Assembly (NCBI GenBank): GCA_017654935.2
Contig: CM065684.1
Span: forward strand, 49,983,699-50,047,698
Length of the DNA stretch: 64,000 bases
From: Phymorhynchus buccinoides
Lineage: Eukaryota; Mollusca; Gastropoda; Neogastropoda; Raphitomidae
Direction of reading: 5' to 3'
Part shown: positions 44,701 to 57,907 of the stretch, one piece after another
How the letters are laid out: each line of letters starts with the position of its first letter
How positions within the stretch are numbered: the first letter of the stretch is position 1
Translations under genes and position numbers: made by a program
The notes under the pieces: generated by a model
What the model was told of the DNA's origin: nothing
Seen by the model: only the letters and a program-made list of their open reading frames with translations
The model's database searches: none

Positions 44701-47433
44701 ACCACCCCCCCCACCCCCCCCGGTTTGTTGGCAACCCTGCCCCCCCTGGCTTGAAAACGTTCCTACGCCACTTAAACTGATGTGACCACTAAAGGTCATG
44801 AGATGATGATTCCTTTTAAATTCCAATTTGCTTTGACAATCAAGTTATTCCTGTAAAGAGTAGTCAACCAAATAACCAGGCCAGAGAAACATAAACGCCC
44901 ACAGTTGATATATTCTTCCGTGACTTTCATGTTTTTCAAATGAATGACTTTGTGCACATTACACGCGGAAACCTCGTGTGCTTATCCGCAAATAATTAAA
45001 AGAAAAGAAATAAGCGGATGGGATAAACGCTTGTGCTTATTTTTCTTACTTTCTTTTACTTATTTGCGGATACGTGCATGGGGGTTCCGCGTGTGATGTC
45101 ACAAAGCCTCACTCAATTTGAAAATTATTATCTTTGCTATTTTATCATTTCAAATTATTAATCACAATAATTATTCCTTACCTTGCCCGTGCATTAATTG
45201 TTGCATTGTTTCATGGACTGATGTACACAGGTTACATTTATAGGAGCTAGGCCTATATGTTTCATACAACAGTTCATCATGAAGATTGCCTGTAGACCCA
45301 TCAGTTTATAAAAACAAGAGGTTTTTACGATTTTGTGAAGGGTGAAAGTTTGACAGATATAGGAATGAATGAAAAATGGTGTTTTACGTCCTCTCGACCC
45401 GGCATAGGCCTACACAGGTTACATTTATAGGAGTTAGGCCTATGGTTCATACAAAACTGAGTTCATTTCATGAAGATTGCCGGTAGACAAAACAAGACAT
45501 TTTTACGATTTTGTGAAAAATGAAATTTGCCTGATAATACACAGGTTACATTGATAGGAGTTAGACCCTACTGGCACTCCATTCCGCTTCTCTCTCTTTG
45601 TCTGTCTCTCTCTCTTCGCATTCTTACAACACCACAAATCTTTCTGCTGCCTAGACCCCTATTGTATATGCCTAGAGAAATTATTGTTCTGTATTCGCCT
45701 TCATCAGATGTTCCCATTCACGTGCATGTATTGTCACAGTATTGCATTCTCGTGGACACTCCAAATACACACTATCTCTATTTCCTCCCCGGGCACAGAA
45801 ACTGCAAGGCTATGCTCATCTGGGCGTCTATCGGTTTGACGACAACTGGGACAGCCGGCACGAGACGACCCTCAGACCGAAACTGGCGGACAGACTGATG
45901 CCCAACAAGGGCTTTGTGTGGGGGTACCCCAACTTTGTCTTCGTGGAAGCCGATGAACCGGACCAGGAGGTAGGAGTAGATGACGAAGAGGAGGGTGAAG
46001 ACTACGAGGGCGAGGAAGAAGGCTATGAAGGAGATGAAGCAGAAGAAGAACGAGACGAAGAATACGGCGATGAATATGACGAAGATGGGGAATATGATGA
46101 TGAAGAGGCAGAAGAAGGTGAATACGAAGACGAAGACTATCAAGAAGAAGAAGAACAGGAAGAGGAGGAGGAGGAGGAGGAGGAGGAAGAGAAAGAAGAC
46201 GACGAGGAGAAACCAGAACGGGAAGGTTACTACGACGAGTACGGCGACTACTACCTCTTCGAGGACGGAGCGAGCCTTCCTTCCAGAATGTTTGACAGCG
46301 AGGGCAATCTGTTGTCCAGACAGGGGGCAGAATCCATCAAGGCTCCCTCCACTCCCCCCAAACCCTCCTCCGCCCTGGAGGCCATTCTCCCCAGGATAGG
46401 CTATTCCCCAGAGCCCTCCCTGGCAGGGAGCCGGGTGCCCACGGCTCAGCCCAGCCCAATGAAGACCCCCTCCTTGCCCCCCATCACCCCGGCCTCTGAG
46501 GGTTCCATGGTGGGCTCCGCCTATTCCCAGCGGACCCGGGAGAAGACCCCCGTGAGGTTCAAACCGCGAACTCTGCACAGGACGTTTCAGGGAAAATATT
46601 ACGACCCAGGTGAGTGGAGATAGACGATGGAAATCTGTTTAACGTCCTCCGGTCTGGAACAGACACATATATGGGACACCAGTAGATATAAAGATGGTGG
46701 AATCTCAACTTACGAAATTCGGATCGCTTCTCGGCCTTTTGGCTAAGACAGTGATTCAGGAACAAAAATTTATGTTTATACCCTGGTTGGTTTGTTCAGC
46801 CCGTCGTACATGGCGACGTTAAACTGAACTTCCATCCATAAAGATGGTGGCAACGATCCTGGAGGCAATGCCAGGAGGCAGTGCAACACCAGGAAAGTCC
46901 CGATTTTAAAAAATCAATATAGATATAGCTGCGATCCCGATTTTTTTTATTAATATAGGCTAGATATAGCTGAGTGGAGATAGACCTACTATCTGAGATA
47001 CTATATTATAGGCGTCACGCTGATAGCATGATGGTAAACCTACTGTCTTCATGCTTTCAGCATAAATGTTTTAAGTCAGGCTTAGGCAATTTGTAGGCAG
47101 TTTCAGTTTCACGGGTACGCAGTAGATAGGTCATGACCACCTATCGAATACATGTTGGGTCGCTTTATAGGTGCGTGTCCATGAAACTAAAACTCTCTAA
47201 TGTTGGAACATGGCATGACGGTTGCCTGAGTGGGTCTTCAGCTCCTGTCAAAAGCTTGCACTAAACCTAGGATTCAATATCGTTGCTGACATTATTTTCT
47301 AAAAATTATGAAGTCTTGTAATTACGTAAGAGTGACGCCATGGAAGTTCTTTTTACTATTATTTATTGTTCTCAAAACATCAAAAGGTGAGACAGGCAGT
47401 TATGCTATACGTCTGACGATATATATTTGATGG

Positions 47434-47487
<54 letters not shown>

Positions 47488-48236
47488 ACAATAATTTTTA
47501 ATGACCTTGGTCCAATGGTCCAGTTTATGAATACAAAGCAACACCAACGTGAGTCTGACTCTTTGATCGTTAAAAAGATTGGTTTCAATGAAAATGTACC
47601 ATAAGCGAGGTTAAAGTAATTGACCAGAATAGTCCTTGAATCATTGGTTACTGTATTTCATCAGATTGTAACTCATGTAGACACTTTAAGAAAAAAATCA
47701 TGCCGAAATATATATATACATATATTCAAGGGTGCAACTACACACAAAAACTGAAAGGCCGGGGTCCAGGCGTAGTGACCCCCTGCAGTTGAAGCAAAAA
47801 CTGAGTTATGAAGGTATTTTAGTTTGCTTTTTCCACGATTTATACAAATGCTTATTTTAAAGTGTGTGAAAAATACAGTACAGACAAAGATCTTGTTTGA
47901 CATTTTTTTTATTTTTAAAGGAGCTTCCTTTTCTGGTAAAATTCAAAAACAGGAAATCCTTGTATACCAGGAAAAGTTGCACCCATGTATATTTTATTTT
48001 GTGTGTGTTGTTAGTTAGTTAGGTGCATTATAGTCACAGAGGCGTCTCTGTGAAATTCGGGTTGCTTCCACCTGGAGAGCGCGTCGCAGCCAGAGGCGCG
48101 CCACCCAATTTATAAAAAAAAATGTTGCATGCTATTTTTGTGTGAGTGATGAGGAAGGAAGGGAGGGGGTAAATTTTGACCAAATGACAACTTTTTCGTT
48201 GCCACTGGGTTTAACGTGTGCTAAGTGCATGAGCAC

Positions 48237-48270
<34 letters not shown>

Positions 48271-48801
48271 TCCACGTTCAGACCGCAAGGCCTAGTGCAA
48301 AGTGAGAGGAAAAATCCCCTGTACTCAGGTTCGAACTCGGGTTTACTTGACACGAAGCGAACACGCTACCACTCTACACTTGTTATCGTTGAATTGAACA
48401 TGCTTTCTCTTCTTTCTCTCTCTCTCCGCCTTCAAGTGACGAAAGAATCGTACGAGTTTGAAATCACCCCGGACTTCAGACGACGCATCGACCGATGGAA
48501 CGTGAGGAAGGAAGGGCTGTCGCTCGGTACCAGGCCACTTATGACTGGAAACAGCACAGCCACCAGAGCCAGTCTGGGAGGAGGAGGGGACGTAGGGAGA
48601 GGGAACTTTGGGGGAATGACCCCCGCCACCGAGCAGGAGACGCCCCTGGCCAGTCGTGCGGCCAGCCAGTACAGTGAGCAGCGTACCCCGAGTCAGTACA
48701 ACACGAGAACTCCCAGTCAGTACAGCCAGCAGCGGCAGCGACAACCGGAACAGGCTGCTCCGATAATGATGGAGAAACGACGTGTTGTCACACGATGGTG
48801 A
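40635..48801 (+). CDS. Acidic Glu/Asp/Tyr-rich protein, 633 aa, five exons (copy B)
   Basis: Exons are 40635-40704, 42170-42278, 42912-43458, 45799-46609 and 48437-48801, with the same splice sites and phases as the copy at 8439-16634 (1902 nt). Exons 1-3 and 5 appear identical in protein sequence to copy A. Exon 4 is 9 nt shorter because the Glu run has three fewer residues, and differs by Val to Ala just before the second acidic segment and Gly to Glu inside it. Both reading frames are intact, so neither copy looks like a pseudogene. This degree of difference fits alleles as well as recent paralogues. Confidence 0.85.
40795..40985. mobile_element. Palindromic MITE-like hairpin, copy B
   Basis: Counterpart of 8599-8769, retaining a short CCGTACGG-containing segment in the left arm that copy A lacks. 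Copy B therefore probably shows the older state. Confidence 0.6.
43686..43862. mobile_element. TA-flanked TIR MITE (copy B)
   Basis: Counterpart of 11469-11645 with the same termini and TA borders. Confidence 0.75.
43992..44772. mobile_element. TIR element with long homopolymer G/C runs (copy B)
   Basis: Counterpart of 11775-12584. The left G run is about 27 (versus about 70) and the right C run about 50, so both homopolymers differ strongly between copies while the rest is nearly identical. Confidence 0.65.
44948..45106. mobile_element. Palindromic MITE, CTTTGTG ends (copy B)
   Basis: Counterpart of 12760-12919, essentially identical. Confidence 0.75.
46688..46850 (+). mobile_element. U2 snRNA-headed SINE-like retroposon (copy B)
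   Basis: Counterpart of 14508-14671. The U2 match is 46723-46748 and the 13-bp flanking repeats are 46688-46700 and 46838-46850. It differs from copy A by a few substitutions and one A. Confidence 0.75.
47437..47486 (+). repeat. GA microsatellite, copy B
   Basis: Counterpart of 15258-15319, shorter by about 12 bp. Confidence 0.95.
48150..48379 (-). mobile_element. tRNA-derived SINE, antisense in intron 4 (copy B)
   Basis: Counterpart of 15985-16212 with the A and B boxes retained and a handful of substitutions. Confidence 0.8.
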
Positions 48802-48826
48802 TTTTGAGGCCGGGGGCTGTGTTCGA

Positions 48827-48883
<57 letters not shown>

Positions 48884-48909
48884 TGAATGAGAGAGAGAGT
48901 GTGTGTGTA

Positions 48910-48980
<71 letters not shown>

Positions 48981-49028
48981 AAGAGAGAGATTGTTCTCAA
49001 TACCAAAAATAAATGACATGAATCTAAA

Positions 49029-49081
<53 letters not shown>

Positions 49082-49095
49082 TGTGTGTGTGTTTC
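48827..49095 (+). repeat. GT and GA microsatellites in 3' UTR (copy B)
   Basis: Counterpart of 16659-16915; the second GT run is longer and the GA run contains a TGGA interruption. Confidence 0.95.
49008..49013 (+). terminator. Candidate poly(A) signal, acidic-protein gene (copy B)
   Basis: AATAAA with a downstream GT-rich tract, matching 16843-16848. Confidence 0.6.
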
Positions 49096-49099
49096 TGTC

Positions 49100-52000
49100 A
49101 GTACATGTGTGCATTCATGCATATTGTCTACAAAAAGTGTAGTGCCTTTGTTCAAGAACTAAAACCAATAACAAAACATTGACAAAAAATGTTTCAGGCT
49201 AACATGGATAATTAAAATAATTATGACTTTATTAATCATCACTACAGCTATTATACAAAGAGTTAATAGATTGTCAACTTCTACCACATTAATACATACA
49301 CTAAAGACATGCACCTGGGCACTTGGAGAGGGAACAGGATTAAACAAATAAAAGACTTAAATTCCCTTTATCACAGACAGTAATCAAAATACGTCAAATT
49401 CTGAATGTACAATTTCAGCAGAATCAAGTTGATCTGTTTCCTTGATTCACGTAGAACCCTCCCCACCCCCACCCCATACACACACACTACCTATCTCCTA
49501 TTCCCACCCACCCCCCAAAAAAAGACCAAGCAAACCAAAACACTAAAAAATAAAATAATAAAAAAATAAAAAACGCTAAAGAGGATTTCTTCCTTGGATT
49601 TTTTTTACCAGATGTTAATAAGCGCATTTCCACCTCAGTGATACTTTTAATAAACACCCAACTAAAACACATTGTAATAAACAAACAAGAAAAGGTACAC
49701 AAGCCAAGTATGGAAATCAACAAGAACAACAATAACCCCAAACAAACATAAAAAACAACACCAAATCCATCAGGAATAGAAGTTTATGGAAAAATCTTTT
49801 TGGTAGCTATTCACAAGATTTAAAGCAAAATAAAAATGTTGTCACAAGAAGATGTCACAAAGTAAGACCAAGAACTACCCAGCCACACAAAGTATAACAA
49901 TAATAATAAAAATAGATAGGCAATTTTATTTTATGTAGTGGATATACACAGGTAATATGAGCCAATATAAAAAGAACTGTACATGTATGTTATCAAACAA
50001 AAATCATGAAGAATTACTTGTGTGGGTGTGAAATCTGCTTTCTTCCTTTCTTGATTATGTATTTGTTGTTCAATATACTGTGTGTAGTGTGGGTGTGGGT
50101 GTGAGAAAGCGAGATAAAGATGAGCGTTTTTGCGAGTATGATGAAGGCTTGTAACTTATCTATATTCATTCCTTAAATGGTAAATGTGTTGAACAGTTCG
50201 GTCTAAAATAATTAATCTGGTTGGTATTTATCTGTCAAAAATCATTAACCTTTTTAAAAACCCCACCATGTTTCATTACATTTCCATTCCTTGCTACAGG
50301 TAAAGTTTATTAACAATTATACTATACATACAATAATATATATAATCACATAAGCATATGTATCACAGTTGTCAAGAAAACAAACACTTTTTTTATTTTA
50401 TTGACGACTATATTTTGTGCTATTACAGTAATATTTATATTCCTAATTATACACCAAGGACAGGAATACACTTAATTGGAACAAGAGCCTGTACGTTTCT
50501 CTCCCTCTCCCTCTGTGTGCATGTTAACTTTTCGTAAGAAAGCAAATACCTGCTAGTGTGTCTTGACAAACATCATGTAATGGTAAGGTACGGTAAGGTA
50601 AGTGTGTGTCCAGTTTTCAGTTTTCACTGGTCTCCCTGCTGCGTACAGCCGGCACATTCCGATTTTGGATGAGCTCAAAGGAGAAACATTTTATGGAAGA
50701 TTTTTTTTTTCAAAGGTTGGAGAATGGGGTAATAAGTCAGAAAGATAGTAGATGATATAAAGCAATGGGAAAAGGCAGAGTCAAAGAGAGTGGCAGATTA
50801 GAGGAAGTTACAAGCACAGAACTTCCAGAAGGCGGGGAACTATTTATACTAAAGACCCCCAGCATCCCCACGGGGAGGGACTCCTGGAGCGAGCTGGGGC
50901 GTCCAGCTCCCCGTATGGAAGCATGAGGCATCCACCCACTGCCCCATATTCAAAACTGACTCTTTCTTCTTCTTCTTCAATCGCTCAGACAGTTTCCTGT
51001 GAATTATGAGCACAGATGCATCATGCTGCTGTTATGCACCTAACTAAGACATAGTTAGGCCCAGCAAGTCCGACTTCGGCTGGAGGATAGGAAATCTTTT
51101 TGAAAGCGTTTCTTGAAAAAAGGCAGGAGAATGGACCGGTAAGGCAGAAATCAAAGGGAAAAAGCAGAATCAAAGAGAGTGACAGAACTTCCAGAAGGTG
51201 GGGGAACTATTCATACAAAAGACCCCCCGGTATCCCCATGGAGGGAGCCTCTTTCTAAGCATGCATTTCAGAAAGTACTAAACATGAAGTAAAAGCAACA
51301 AAAACAGTATACCACAGTTACCTTTTTCATGCAAAACATCACATCAATTCAAAAGAGATGTGCGATGCAAACTAGACAATGATAAATCAGGAGTCATATT
51401 GAACAAAATCAATTGCTCATGGAATTATTGGACCATAAACAATTCAAATGTCCTATGTCTTAAGTAAATACATGTCATCACATTTGCAAGACTGAATATC
51501 AACAAGTATCTTGAGAGACAAACCATGATTTTGGAATGAGTCAAAAGCCTAATGATGCATTCTGTCAATTTGTGTTACAATATGAATCAATATATTTTTT
51601 ATATTATATTTACAAGGAATAATATCAGCAATCTAGGTACATGTGCATGTGATTTTGACATGCATTCAGTTTGTAGAATAACTATATACAATGTACCAGT
51701 AAAAGTTAGATTTTTTTTAAATTTATATATTTTTAATTATAACTGAAAATTCAATTACAAGAATGTTTCCAATAGATACATTATCTTACAGATTATATAA
51801 AACATGATATACAGAGACTTTGATGACAGTCCATTTGAAGGGAAAACGCTTTATTTCACTCGAGATAAGAAAAGATTAGGACACAAAACATTCATTCACT
51901 ATTCGGACAGGCTTACACTGAGACATCATAACAACTGGCAGTTTGTTAAGAATAGCAATGACTACACTATTCACACTGTTCCTTTTAACATGTATAAGCA

Positions 52001-54092
52001 ACACTCACTATGCAGTTGCTTTAACCAAGAAGAAAGTCATTGATTATACACAGCAAAATCCTTTCACCAAAGCGATACAGCAAAACACAGATGAATGCAT
52101 GATGCTTATATTCCTTTTTCTCCCACACCACACCATTTGACAAAAAGTGTAAGGCATCATTCACAAGACAAGAAAACATGGCTGAAGTCTTTCTGGAAGT
52201 ATTGTCAAAGGCGATTAAGGCAAATATTCTATTCATTTAGAGAGAGCTCACAACTCAGAATTAAAGAAAACAAAAACAAACGAAAGTTCAAGTAGATTTA
52301 CAACAACACTCTTTTTAAAGACATTTCACAACTCGAAATGAACAAGGAAAAAAAAAAGACAAAATATTTATTAACCAGAAATTAAGAAAATCACAACACA
52401 GAATTTCTTTTAAAAAAAAGTTAAAAGATGGCATGCTTCTTCTCAAACCAATTCCATTTTCAATATCTTTGTGGTTATCTGTGCTTCTTCTGTTTTGTTT
52501 TGATCAGTCTTGTTTTGTCAAGAAAAAAAGAAAAAGAAAAAAAAGGATTACACATGGAAGGATAGAAAGTAGATACATAATAATAGGTAACAGTTTTCTC
52601 ACTTTCATCCTAAAGGAGAGATCAAACTTTGCAAAAAAAGGGAAGACTGAATGGCAACTTGTGGCTTACACCTATTATTTCCCACTATGATATCATTATT
52701 TACAGCAGTTAAGCAAAATAATTTATTCTATCTCTGCAAAAGCCATTATTGTATGTGCATTTTGAATTGAAACTAGAATCTGCCAATAAGAGGAGAATTA
52801 GCCAGTCTAAACAAATAATATGCATACCCAAGCAAATAACATAGAAAGTGAAACATGCACATGTACTCTTTTGGCATAATGTATCTTTTTAGTTTTCTTT
52901 CTTTTGTGCCTCATAAGAGGTATTCAGTCACCAGGATCCACCCATTTGAAGCTGTCTAGCAATAATCAAAAGGCATAATCAGTACAAGGATTACAAATTA
53001 GTATTCAAAGACTGCATAACAGGGTGGTCAATCAGAGAACTTTCACTGAAGTCTGATCCTGTCTATCATAATAATTACGCAGAGCATTACCCAGAAGTTC
53101 AGCGTGAAACCAATCACATTGAATGAATAGTTTGCAGAACCAGGTGCTCCTATTTGAAACGACGAAAAACATCAAGATCCTATAACAGTTCTGATTAAAT
53201 ATCCAATGCTGCTACCTTTAACCAAAGACATGCGCCACGAAGTTCTGGATATCAAAAACCAATATCACCATCAGGCAAGTAAAAGAATGCAAGACAATTT
53301 TCAGTTTGAACGCTGATGACTACACTTTAACCCTGTGAGCTTATCACAGATATAGGCTTTGTGCACATTGCGCGCGAAAACCTCATGCGCTTAATTGAAA
53401 ATAGGTAAAAGAAAGTAAGAAAAAAAAGCGCATGCATTTTAGCATGCGCTTACCCCATCCTCTTCTCTTACTTTATTTTACTTATTTGCGTATAAGCGCA
53501 TGAGGTTTCTGTGTGCAATGTGCACAAAGCCTACATAACAAGACTCTACTCTGTGCTTCTGTTCACAAAATGTGTTAAAAAGGATAAAGCCCAAGACATT
53601 TATGAGAAAGGTTGAGCAATATTCAACGATACATCCAAACGCTACAAGCAACATTGACTTTTGTTTCACATTATTTTTACATCAGATTTTAAGCCGGATT
53701 CTTTACGAGAGCCCTTGACACCAACTCCACAACTTAGCAATGAACAATACAATCCAGTGCAACACAGCGTTTATACACATCTCATTTAGTACAGGAAAGC
53801 TTTCGATCTAATAGATAATAAAGCACAAAAGGCATGACAAGAAAACCCAACCAACAAACAGATACATTTCATACCTCTTCCTAAACTCCACTACCATCAC
53901 AATTTAATATAAAAAAATATGACAGTTGCAAGACAAAAGTATGACAGTTGTAAGACAAAAGTATGACAAACAAATTCTCAGAACGATATAACACCTGAGT
54001 TAAGCAGAGCGGAAGAAGAAGAAAAGTTTAGATTTGTGCTTCAAACCAACAGTGGAGCAGCCAATGGATGTGGCCGCACATCGCTGCAGAGT
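49100..54092. other. Convergent 3' interval, no gene seen (copy B)
   Basis: Counterpart of 16920-21915 with scattered substitutions and small indels; no additional insertion is seen. Confidence 0.6.
53353..53534. mobile_element. Palindromic MITE, AGGCTTTGTGCACA ends (copy B)
   Basis: Counterpart of 21176-21356; identical by eye. Confidence 0.8.
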
Positions 54093-56443
54093 TCAGTTCT
54101 CCTCATAATCATCCTCGTAGTCATCCTCTTCGCTGTGGGAGGAGGGCGCTGCGGTGCTGCGGGTCTTCAGGAACTCCTCGTCAATGCCAGCCGTCTTCAG
54201 CGTGCTCTGGAATTTCTTCTCCGCTGCCTTGCCCGCGTTGGACTGCAAGGGGGACACATAGGAACAACAGAACTGCTTAGAAAGAAATGTGGTGCTAGTT
54301 CTTGCCTCTCCTATCTAACAGCAAGGGGGGGGGGGGGGGGGGGGGGGGGGACATAGGAACAACAGAACTGCTTAGAAAGAAATGTGGTGCTAGTTCTTGC
54401 CTCTCCTATCTAACAGCAAGGGGGGGACACATAGAAACAACAGAACTGCTTAGAAAGAAATGTGGTGCTAGTTCTTGCCTCTCCTATCTAACAGCAAGGG
54501 GGGGGGGGGGGGGGGGGGACACATAGAAACAACAGAACTGCTTAGAAAGAAATGTGGTGCTAGTTCTTGCCTCTCCTATCTAACAGCAAGGGGGGGGGGG
54601 GGGGGGGGGGACACATAGAAACAACAGAACTGCTTAGAAAGAAATGTGGTGCTAGTTCTTGCCTCTCCTATCTAACAGCAAGGGGGGGGGGGGGGGGGCA
54701 CATAGAAACAACAGAACTGCTTAGAAAGAAATGTGGTGCTAGTTCTTGCCTCTCCTATCTAACAGCAAGGGGGGGGGGGGGGGACACATAGAAACAACAG
54801 AACTGCTTAGAAAGAAATGTGGTGCTAGTTCTTGCCTCTCCTATCTAACAGCAAGGGGGGGGGGGGGGGGCACATAGAAACAACAGAACTGCTTAGAAAG
54901 AAATGTGGTGCTAGTTCTTGCCTCTCCTATCTAACAGCAAGGGGGGGGGGGGGGGGGGGGGGCATATGAACAACAGAACTGCTTAGAAAGAAATGTGGTG
55001 CTAGTTCTTGCCTCTCCTATCTAACAGCAAGGGGGGGGGGGGGACACATATGAACAACAGAACTGCTTAGAAAGAAATGTGGTGCTAGTTCTTGCCTCTC
55101 CTATCTAACAGCAAGGGGGGGGGGGGGGGACACATATGAACAACAGAACTGCTTAGAAAGAAATGTGGTGCTAGTTCTTGCCTCTCCTATCTAACAGCAA
55201 GGGGGGGGGGGGGGGGGGGGGCACATAGAAACAACAGAACTGCTTAGAAAGAAATGTGGTGCTAGTTCTTGCCTCTCCTATCTAACAGCAAGGGGGGGGG
55301 GGGGGGGGGGGGACACATATGAACAACAGAACTGCTTAGAAAGAAATGTGGTGCTAGTTCTTGCCTCTCCTATCTAACAGCAAGGGGGGGGGGGGGGGGG
55401 GGGGGGGGGGCATATGAACAACAGAACTGCTTAGAAAGAAATGTGGTGATAGTTCTTGCCTCTCCTATCTAACAGCAAGGGGGGGGGGGGGGACACATAG
55501 AAACAACAGAACTGCTTAGAAAGAAATGTGGTGCTAGTTCTTGCCTCTCCTATCTAACAGCAAGGGGGGGGGGGGGGGGGGGAACAACAGAACTGCTTAG
55601 AAAGAAATGTGGTGCTAGTTCTTGCCTCTCCTATCTAACAGCAAGGGGGGGGGGGGGACACATAGAAACAACAGAACTGCTTAGAAAGAAATGTGGTGCT
55701 AGTTCTTGCCTCTCCTATCTAACAGCAAGGGGGGGGGGGGGGGGGGGGGGGGGGTGTGGGGGTGCACATAGAAACAACAGAACTGCTTAGAAAGAAATGT
55801 GGTGATAGTTCTTGCCTCTCCTATCTAACAGCAAGGGGGGGGGGGGGGGGGGGACACATATGAACAACAGAACTGCTTAGAAAGAAATGTGGTGCTAGTT
55901 CTTGCCTCTCCTATCTAACAGCAAGGGGGGGGGGGGGGGGGGGGTGGACACATATGAAACAACAGAACTGCTTAGAAAGAAATGTGGTGCTAGTTCTTGC
56001 CTCTCCTATCTAACAGCAAGGGGGGGGGGGGGGGGGGGCACATAGAAACAACAGAACTGCTTAGAAAGAAATGTGGTGCTAGTTCTTGCCTCTCCTATCT
56101 AACAGCAAGGGGGGGACACATAGAAACAACAGAACTGCTTAGAAAGAAATGTGGTGCTAGTTCTTGCCTCTCCTATCTAACAGCAAGGGGGGGGGGGGGG
56201 GGGACACATAGAAACAACAGAACTGCTTAGAAAGAAATGTGGTGCTAGTTCTTGCCTCTCCTATCTAACAGCAAGGGGGGGGGGGGGGCATATGAACAAC
56301 AGAACTGCTTAGAAAGAAATGTGGTGATAGTTCTTGCCTCTCCTATCTAACAGCAAGGGGGGGGGGGGGGGGGGCATATGAACAACAGAACTGCTTAGAA
56401 AGAAATGTGGTGATAGTTCTTGCCTCTCCTATCTAACAGCAAG

Positions 56444-56476
<33 letters not shown>

Positions 56477-57874
56477 TATGAACAACAGAACTGCTTAGAA
56501 AGAAATGTGGTGCTAGTTCTTGCCTCTCCTATCTAACAGCAAGGGGGGGGGGGGGGCACATAGAAACAACAGAACTGCTTAGAAAGAAATGTGGTGCTAG
56601 TTCTTGCCTCTCCTATCTAACAGCAAGGGGGGGGGGGGGGGGGGGGGGGCATATGAACAACAGAACTGCTTAGAAAGAAATGTGGTGCTAGTTCTTGCCT
56701 CTCCTATCTAACAGCAAGGGGGGGGGGGGACACATATGAACAACAGAACTGCTTAGAAAGAAATGTGGTGCTAGTTCTTGCCTCTCCTATCTAACAGCAA
56801 GGGGGGGGGGGGGGGGGGGACATATGAAACAACAGAACTGCTTAGAAAGAAATGTGGTGATAGTTCTTGCCTCTCCTATCTAACAGCAAGGGGGGGGGGG
56901 GGGGGGGGGGGGCATATGAACAACAGAACTGCTTAGAAAGAAATGTGGTGCTAGTTCTTGCCTCTCCTATCTAACAGCAAGGGGGGGACACATAGAAACA
57001 ACAGAACTGCTTAGAAAGAAATGTGGTGCTAGTTCTTGCCTCTCCTATCTAACAGCAAGGGGGGGGGGGGGGGGGGGGGGGGACACATAGAAACAACAGA
57101 ACTGCTTAGAAAGAAATGTGGTGATAGTTCTTGCCTCTCCTATCTAACAGCAAGGGGGGGGGGGGGGGGGGGGGCATATGAACAACAGAACTGCTTAGAA
57201 AGAAATGTGGTGCTAGTTCTTGCCTCTCCTATCTAACAGCAAGGGGGGGGGGGGGGGGGACACACATAGAAACAACAGAACTGCTTAGAAAGAAATGTGG
57301 TGCTAGTTCTTGCCTCTCCTATCTAACAGCAAGGGGGGGGGGGGGGGGGGGGGGGGCATATATGAACAACAGAACTGCTTAGAAAGAAATGTGGTGATAG
57401 TTCTTGCCTCTCCTATCTAACAGCAAGGGGGGGGGGGGGGACACATATGAACAACAGAACTGCTTAGAAAGAAATGTGGTGCTAGTTCTTGCCTCTCCTA
57501 TCTAACAGCAAGGGGGGGGGGGGGGGGGGGGGGAACAACAGAACTGCTTAGAAAGAAATGTGGTGATAGTTCTTGCCTCTCCTATCTAACAGCAAGGGGG
57601 GGGGGGGGGGGGGGGGGCATATGAACAACAGAACTGCTTAGAAAGAAATGTGGTGATAGTTCTTGCCTCTCCTATCTAACAGCAAGGGGGGGGGGGGGGG
57701 GGGGGGGGGTGGAACACATATGAACAACAGAACTGCTTAGAAAGAAATGTGGTGCTAGTTCTTGCCTCTCCTATCTAACAGCAAGGGGGGGGGGGGGGGG
57801 GGGGCACATAGAAACAACAGAACTGCTTAGAAAGAAATGTGGTGCTAGTTCTTGCCTCTCCTATCTAACAGCAA

Positions 57875-57907
<33 letters not shown>

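Larger units (their letters stand above)
24823..54500. repeat. Copy B of duplicated ~32-kb block
   Basis: This second copy has the same gene order and orientation as 1-22372. It is longer because of a 7-kb LTR retrotransposon (27207-34167), a ~250-bp TTAA-flanked MITE (34728-34978) and a ~200-bp segment near 26190-26390. It continues without a gap into the long G-run array and the upstream FAM161-like exon, so it is the more complete version of the locus. Confidence 0.95.
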
